NCBI GenBank assembly: GCA_913052425.1
Contig: CAJXEG010000045.1
Span: forward strand, 1-9,492
Length of the DNA: 9,492 bases
Source of the DNA: an uncultured Flavobacteriaceae bacterium
Lineage (GTDB): Bacteria; Bacteroidota; Bacteroidia; Flavobacteriales; Flavobacteriaceae
Direction of reading: 5' to 3'
Under the pieces are notes generated by a model that had not been told where the DNA came from, did not search any database, and saw only the letters and a list, made by a program, of their open reading frames with translations. The stretch's first letter is position 1, and each line of letters opens with the position of its first letter. This document shows positions 6,538 through 9,492 of the stretch, piece after piece. The position numbers were made by a program, and so were the translations under genes.

Positions 6538-7959
6538 TTAAAAATACTCCTTTCCAAACCCGATCAAAAACAAGTGTTCTTGGGCGCGGGTCAGCGCGGT
6601 ATAGAGCCATCTAAAATAGTCTTTATTGGGGCCTTCGGGCAGGTAAGGTTGCTCGACAAAAACATTTTTCCATTGGCCACCCTGTGACTTATGGCAGGTA
6701 ATGGCATAGGAATATTTAACCTGTAAGGCGTTAAAATAAGGATCGTTTTTAACCTTTAGAAAACGTTTGTATTTGGACTTTTCGTTGGCGTGATCCAAAG
6801 AAACCTTTTGATAGAGCAATTGTGACTGTTCATAGCTCAAATTGGCGGTTTCACTGTTCAACGTTTCCAACAATAGGACGGTGTCAAAAGCGGGTTCATC
6901 GGGATAATCCACCATTTGGGCACTTACCTCGGCAAATTTCATATCATAGCGATCCACATATTTGTTGATGCGGTTGATACGGATCACATCGCCATTGGCG
7001 ATAAAACTGGGTTGGGAATCGGCCCCCAACCAAAAATAATTGTTTTTGACTACCATCAGTTGGTCACCTACCGCCAAATCGGATTCCAAAAAAAGGATGC
7101 GTTCTCGTATGCTTTTATTGTACAGATTGGCCCTTTTGTTAGAGCGAACGATCAATACCGTTTGGTCTATACCATCTTCGTCCAAGGCATTGTTGAGCAA
7201 TTCCAAAAACTCATTTCCTTCAATGATCCGTTGTACATCTTTAAATCCTTCCAAATGAAATTTAAACCCCTCAAACTGATCTCCAACCAGCAGCTCTCGA
7301 ATGCTTGTAGCATTGAACAAAATCCCTGATTCGGCTTGTTGTCGAACCACATCCTCCAGTGTAATGCTGTAAACAGTGGCATTGAACTGTGCGGCTAGTT
7401 CTTGCTCATCAAGTGCGGGACTCAGCCCCAAATTGACTGGGGGCAGCTGGGCGGTATCGCCCACAAAAATCAATTTACATTTTTCACCATTGGTGACATA
7501 GTGCACCAAGTCATGGAGTAAAGATCCGTTTTCAAATAGTTTACTTTGTTGGCGGTCGTCACCGATCATGGAAGACTCGTCCACGATAAAGATCGTATGG
7601 GTATGTTTGTTTTCCTTTAAGGAAAACTGAACACTCCCTCCTCCACTGTCAACTTTGGGGAAATAAATTTTCTTGTGGATGGTTAGGGCATTTTTACCCG
7701 CATAGGCAGACAGCACTTTGGCCGCCCGACCTGTTGGAGCCATCAACACAGATTTTTTTCGTATCCTACTCAATTGCTGAACCAAATGACCGATCAAAGT
7801 GGTTTTTCCCGTTCCTGCATACCCCTTGATCAACAAAAGCGAATCATCGGGAGCATCGGATAAAAAATGAGCGATTTTTTCAAATCCCTTTGCCTGAGAA
7901 GCCGTCGGTTCAAACCTGAACTTTTCTGATAGAATGTTATGGAAAGAGGGGTTTAACAT
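6538..7959 (-). CDS. RecD-like superfamily 1B DNA helicase
   Basis: A 473-residue ATP-dependent helicase of the RecD/TraA-like (SF1B) type, expected to unwind DNA 5' to 3'. Visible motifs are Walker A GYAGTGKTT (46-54), motif Ia APTGRAAK (74-81), Walker B IVDESSM (125-131), motif III GDTAQLPPV (168-176), and a UvrD_C_2-type C-terminal end with motif V-like TCHKSQGGQW (421-430) and motif VI LYTALTRA (452-459). All catalytic motifs are intact. It lacks the long N-terminal domains of RecD and RecD2, and no recB or recC lies nearby, so it probably works alone in repair or recombination. The ATG at 7959 (MLNPSF) is preferred. A TTG at 8010 would add 17 residues but fits homologous N-termini less well and nearly fills the divergent promoter region. 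Confidence 0.9.
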   Translation of the reverse strand: MLNPSFHNILSEKFRFEPTASQAKGFEKIAHFLSDAPDDSLLLIKGYAGTGKTTLIGHLVQQLSRIRKKSVLMAPTGRAAKVLSAYAGKNALTIHKKIYFPKVDSGGGSVQFSLKENKHTHTIFIVDESSMIGDDRQQSKLFENGSLLHDLVHYVTNGEKCKLIFVGDTAQLPPVNLGLSPALDEQELAAQFNATVYSITLEDVVRQQAESGILFNATSIRELLVGDQFEGFKFHLEGFKDVQRIIEGNEFLELLNNALDEDGIDQTVLIVRSNKRANLYNKSIRERILFLESDLAVGDQLMVVKNNYFWLGADSQPSFIANGDVIRINRINKYVDRYDMKFAEVSAQMVDYPDEPAFDTVLLLETLNSETANLSYEQSQLLYQKVSLDHANEKSKYKRFLKVKNDPYFNALQVKYSYAITCHKSQGGQWKNVFVEQPYLPEGPNKDYFRWLYTALTRAQEHLFLIGFGKEYF

Positions 7960-8019
7960 ATGGCTTATTTTCTCACAAGATAATTCATTTGTAAAACTTT
8001 TACGATTCAAAAAAAATTG

Positions 8020-8027
8020 TAGATTTG
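8020..8027 (+). promoter_or_regulatory. Candidate -7 promoter box for the 8051 gene cluster
   Basis: TAGATTTG matches TAnnTTTG exactly, in the divergent gap between the helicase and the 8051 gene, ending 23 nt before the ATG. At a 19-nt spacing the upstream triplet is TTT (7998-8000), two of three matches to the TTG -33 element. It would drive the whole 8051-DUF3822-rsmD cluster. Confidence 0.5.
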
Positions 8028-8050
8028 TTGGAAGTAAAAATTAATAAATC

Positions 8051-8695
8051 ATGAAATTAGCGCTTCAAGCTGTACTTTGGATACTTGCGATATTTTTTAG
8101 TTACAAGATTTATGACTCAATCAATGGGCCTATCAACTTCAACAACACGAAGAACGAGCGGTATGCTAAAGTCATCAATAAATTAAAGTTGATTCGCAAA
8201 GCGCAAATCGCCCATAAAGATGTCAAGGGAATCTACAGCAATAACTTTGACAGTTTGGTGAAATTTATTGACAATGGAATTTTTACTTTGATCGAAAAGA
8301 GAGATTCTTCCTACATGGAATACGACCGAACCTACAGGATTGATATGCTGCGTGAAATAGTGGTAGTTGACACCTTGGGATTTGTTCCTGTAAAAGATTC
8401 CTTATTTAAAAACTCCAACGCGTATAAAAACTTCTCCAATGTTCCTGTAGATGGAATCGAAGCAAAATTCGATATCAATGCAGAAATCATAGACAAAAAT
8501 GGATACAGGGTTCCTGTTTTTGAGGTTAAAGTAGCCAAAGATGTGATTCTTTTCGATCAAAACAAAGATTTGTTAAAAACTGAAAACGAGACCGTTTCCG
8601 TAGATGGAGTCAATGGTCCTGCGATCATATTGGGCTCCCTTACCGAGGTAAGTACCAACGGAAACTGGCCCACTATTTTCGATGCCGCTCAATAA
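8051..8695 (+). CDS. Conserved flavobacterial membrane-anchored protein of unknown function
   Basis: A 214-residue protein with one N-terminal membrane helix (about 3-20, LALQAVLWILAIFFSYKI) and the rest probably outside the cytoplasmic membrane. After the anchor comes an amphipathic helix, KVINKLKLIRKAQIAHK (40-56), followed by GIYSNNFDSLVKFI. This arrangement (membrane helix, then IRxAQ-A, then a G-x-Y/F-x-x-x-x-x-L stretch) resembles pilin-like proteins of type II secretion or type IV pili, but there is no prepilin peptidase site before the helix, so the resemblance may be structural only. Later segments are beta-rich (about 134-200). I recognise it as a conserved type in flavobacteria, ending in a STNGNWP motif (201-207), without a known role. 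The ATG at 8051 gives the anchor. Its 3' end overlaps the DUF3822 gene by 14 nt, which suggests coupled translation. Confidence 0.88.
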   Translation: MKLALQAVLWILAIFFSYKIYDSINGPINFNNTKNERYAKVINKLKLIRKAQIAHKDVKGIYSNNFDSLVKFIDNGIFTLIEKRDSSYMEYDRTYRIDMLREIVVVDTLGFVPVKDSLFKNSNAYKNFSNVPVDGIEAKFDINAEIIDKNGYRVPVFEVKVAKDVILFDQNKDLLKTENETVSVDGVNGPAIILGSLTEVSTNGNWPTIFDAAQ

Positions 8696-9455
8696 AAATA
8701 TTATACAAGACAAAGAACTGTCAATCCAAATTTTTAAGGATGGATTTTCTTTTTGTACCCCCAACGCCCGACCTTTTTTTAAGTTTGAAACCCACAGCAT
8801 CAAGCAAGGAGAGACCTTCCAAAAATTGCTGGAATCCCATTCTTTTCTCGAAAGTGAAAAAATTAAAGGTGTACACTTCAATCAAAAGGCCACCTTTGTT
8901 CCCAAAACACTCTACAACCCAACCCAAAAAGAAACCTACCTCAATTTCAATGTTTCCCTGGAGGAAGGTTGGAACATTGCCGAAAAAGAAACACAAGACG
9001 GGCAGATCAAAATTCTTTATCCTGTTGACATGGAAATAGAAGCCACCCTACTGCATTATTTTAAAGACATTAGTTTCACCCACTACGCCCAAATACTCTA
9101 TGACCTCAGTTCGAGCGCAAGCAATGCGGACGAATCGATAGAAATGAACCTTCATATACAAGATAATCAATTTGACCTTTTGGTCTTTAAGGGGAAAGAA
9201 CTCCTGCTTTTCAATACTTATCCTTACAAAAATGAAGATGGATTTCTCTATTTTGTTTTGGCTGTGGCCGAGGAGCTTTCATTATCACCCGAAGCTTTTA
9301 GTATGGTGTTTTTTGGTAAATATGCCCGTTATAAAAAATGTTATCAAGCATTGGAGCATTATCATGAAAAAATAACATTTTCCGATCAAGCCGGCTTTAT
9401 GATGTTTGACGAGAGAGAACATCCTGCACCCTATTTTATCAATCTTTTTGACTGA
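8682..9455 (+). CDS. DUF3822-family protein (actin/ASKHA-like fold), unknown function
   Basis: A 257-residue protein that I recognise as the DUF3822 family, largely confined to the Bacteroidota; I recall its fold being classed with the actin/hsp70/sugar-kinase ATPases. Two similar beta-rich halves are visible. The first begins with KELSIQIFKDGFSFC (11-25). The second contains FDLLVFKGKELLLFNTYPY (164-182), followed by a helix (DGFLYFVLAVAEELSL, 186-201) and a strand SMVFFGK (207-213), an order consistent with that fold. No classical phosphate-binding glycine loop (DxGT-like) is obvious, so ATP binding is doubtful. There is no signal peptide, so it is probably cytoplasmic. The ATG at 8682 lies 14 nt inside the upstream gene, and the TGA at 9453-9455 shares its last base with the next start codon. 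Homologues sit just before rsmD in related genomes, from memory. Confidence 0.85.
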   Translation: MPLNKNIIQDKELSIQIFKDGFSFCTPNARPFFKFETHSIKQGETFQKLLESHSFLESEKIKGVHFNQKATFVPKTLYNPTQKETYLNFNVSLEEGWNIAEKETQDGQIKILYPVDMEIEATLLHYFKDISFTHYAQILYDLSSSASNADESIEMNLHIQDNQFDLLVFKGKELLLFNTYPYKNEDGFLYFVLAVAEELSLSPEAFSMVFFGKYARYKKCYQALEHYHEKITFSDQAGFMMFDEREHPAPYFINLFD

Positions 9456-9492
9456 TGCGAATCATTTCCGGTTTTCATAAAGGCAGAAGACT
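9455..9492 (+). CDS. rsmD: 16S rRNA (guanine966-N2)-methyltransferase, N-terminal end (partial)
   Basis: Only 12 full codons are visible before the window ends: MRIISGFHKGRR. This matches the very conserved RsmD start (MRIISG-x-x-KGRRL), and the gene directly after DUF3822 in flavobacteria is usually rsmD. The enzyme methylates G966 of 16S rRNA during 30S assembly, using S-adenosylmethionine. Its ATG overlaps the DUF3822 stop by one base (TGATG), a layout typical of translational coupling. The catalytic NPPY-type motif lies beyond the window, so the call rests on 12 residues plus context. Confidence 0.75.
   Translation, partial: MRIISGFHKGRR

Noticed and set aside
6465..6557. 31-codon N-terminal extension of kdsB (start at 6557)
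   Set aside because: It overlaps the RecD-like stop region, has no counterpart in KdsB proteins, and the canonical N-terminus MKIVSIIPAR begins at 6464.
7960..8010. TTG start adding 17 residues to the RecD-like helicase
   Set aside because: The ATG at 7959 gives an N-terminus like related proteins, and the extension would occupy most of the divergent promoter region. It cannot be fully excluded.
1..9492. Search for CRISPR repeats, tRNA/rRNA genes, transposase, integrase, toxin-antitoxin or defence genes
   Set aside because: No spaced repeats, no tRNA-like folds noticed, and every substantial open frame is accounted for by core genes or the two conserved unknowns.

Overview
The window looks like a chromosomal housekeeping segment of a member of the Bacteroidota, most likely a flavobacterium (Flavobacteriaceae). 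Four things point there: recognisable flavobacterial protein forms (a RecD-like mini-helicase, a DUF3822 protein directly before rsmD, and a YebC of the MGRAFEFRK type), several matches to the Bacteroidota -7 promoter element TAnnTTTG, AT-rich leaders without clear Shine-Dalgarno sequences, and tightly packed genes. The organism is inferred from the sequence alone. I see no mobile element, CRISPR array, RNA gene, prophage or recognisable defence system. No gap between genes reaches 100 bp.

Layout, left to right. (1) Positions 2-310 (+) hold the C-terminal end of threonine synthase. It converges on, and overlaps by 12 bp, an exported M24 Xaa-Pro aminopeptidase (299-1945, -). (2) A plus-strand block follows: glycine cleavage T-protein gcvT (2028-3110), an NAD-dependent epimerase/RmlD-like reductase only 7 bp later (3118-3942), and a YebC/TACO1-family protein (3980-4696). 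The block ends in a small exported protein of unknown family (4756-5199) whose reading frame is cut by an in-frame TAA at 5011-5013. (3) A minus-strand block converges on it: RecD-like helicase (6538-7959), kdsB (5721-6464) and a compact PlsC-type acyltransferase (5200-5724). The last two share an ATGA overlap. A short hairpin at the convergent point (5177-5196) may stop transcription from both sides. (4) Divergent from the helicase, a plus-strand overlapping cluster starts at 8051: a membrane-anchored conserved protein with pseudopilin-like features, a DUF3822 protein (overlap 14 nt), then the first codons of rsmD (overlap 1 nt), cut by the window edge.

How the genes work together: most are independent core functions (threonine synthesis, one-carbon/glycine catabolism, peptide turnover, translation, LPS KDO activation, phospholipid acylation, DNA handling, rRNA methylation). 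Two small groupings are worth attention. One is kdsB with the acyltransferase, both envelope-lipid functions and probably translationally coupled. The other is the 8051 protein-DUF3822-rsmD cluster, whose overlaps suggest coordinated expression of two uncharacterised proteins with a ribosome-modification enzyme. The least ordinary feature is the stop-interrupted secreted protein at 4756-5199. I did not find convincing evidence of a new multi-gene system.
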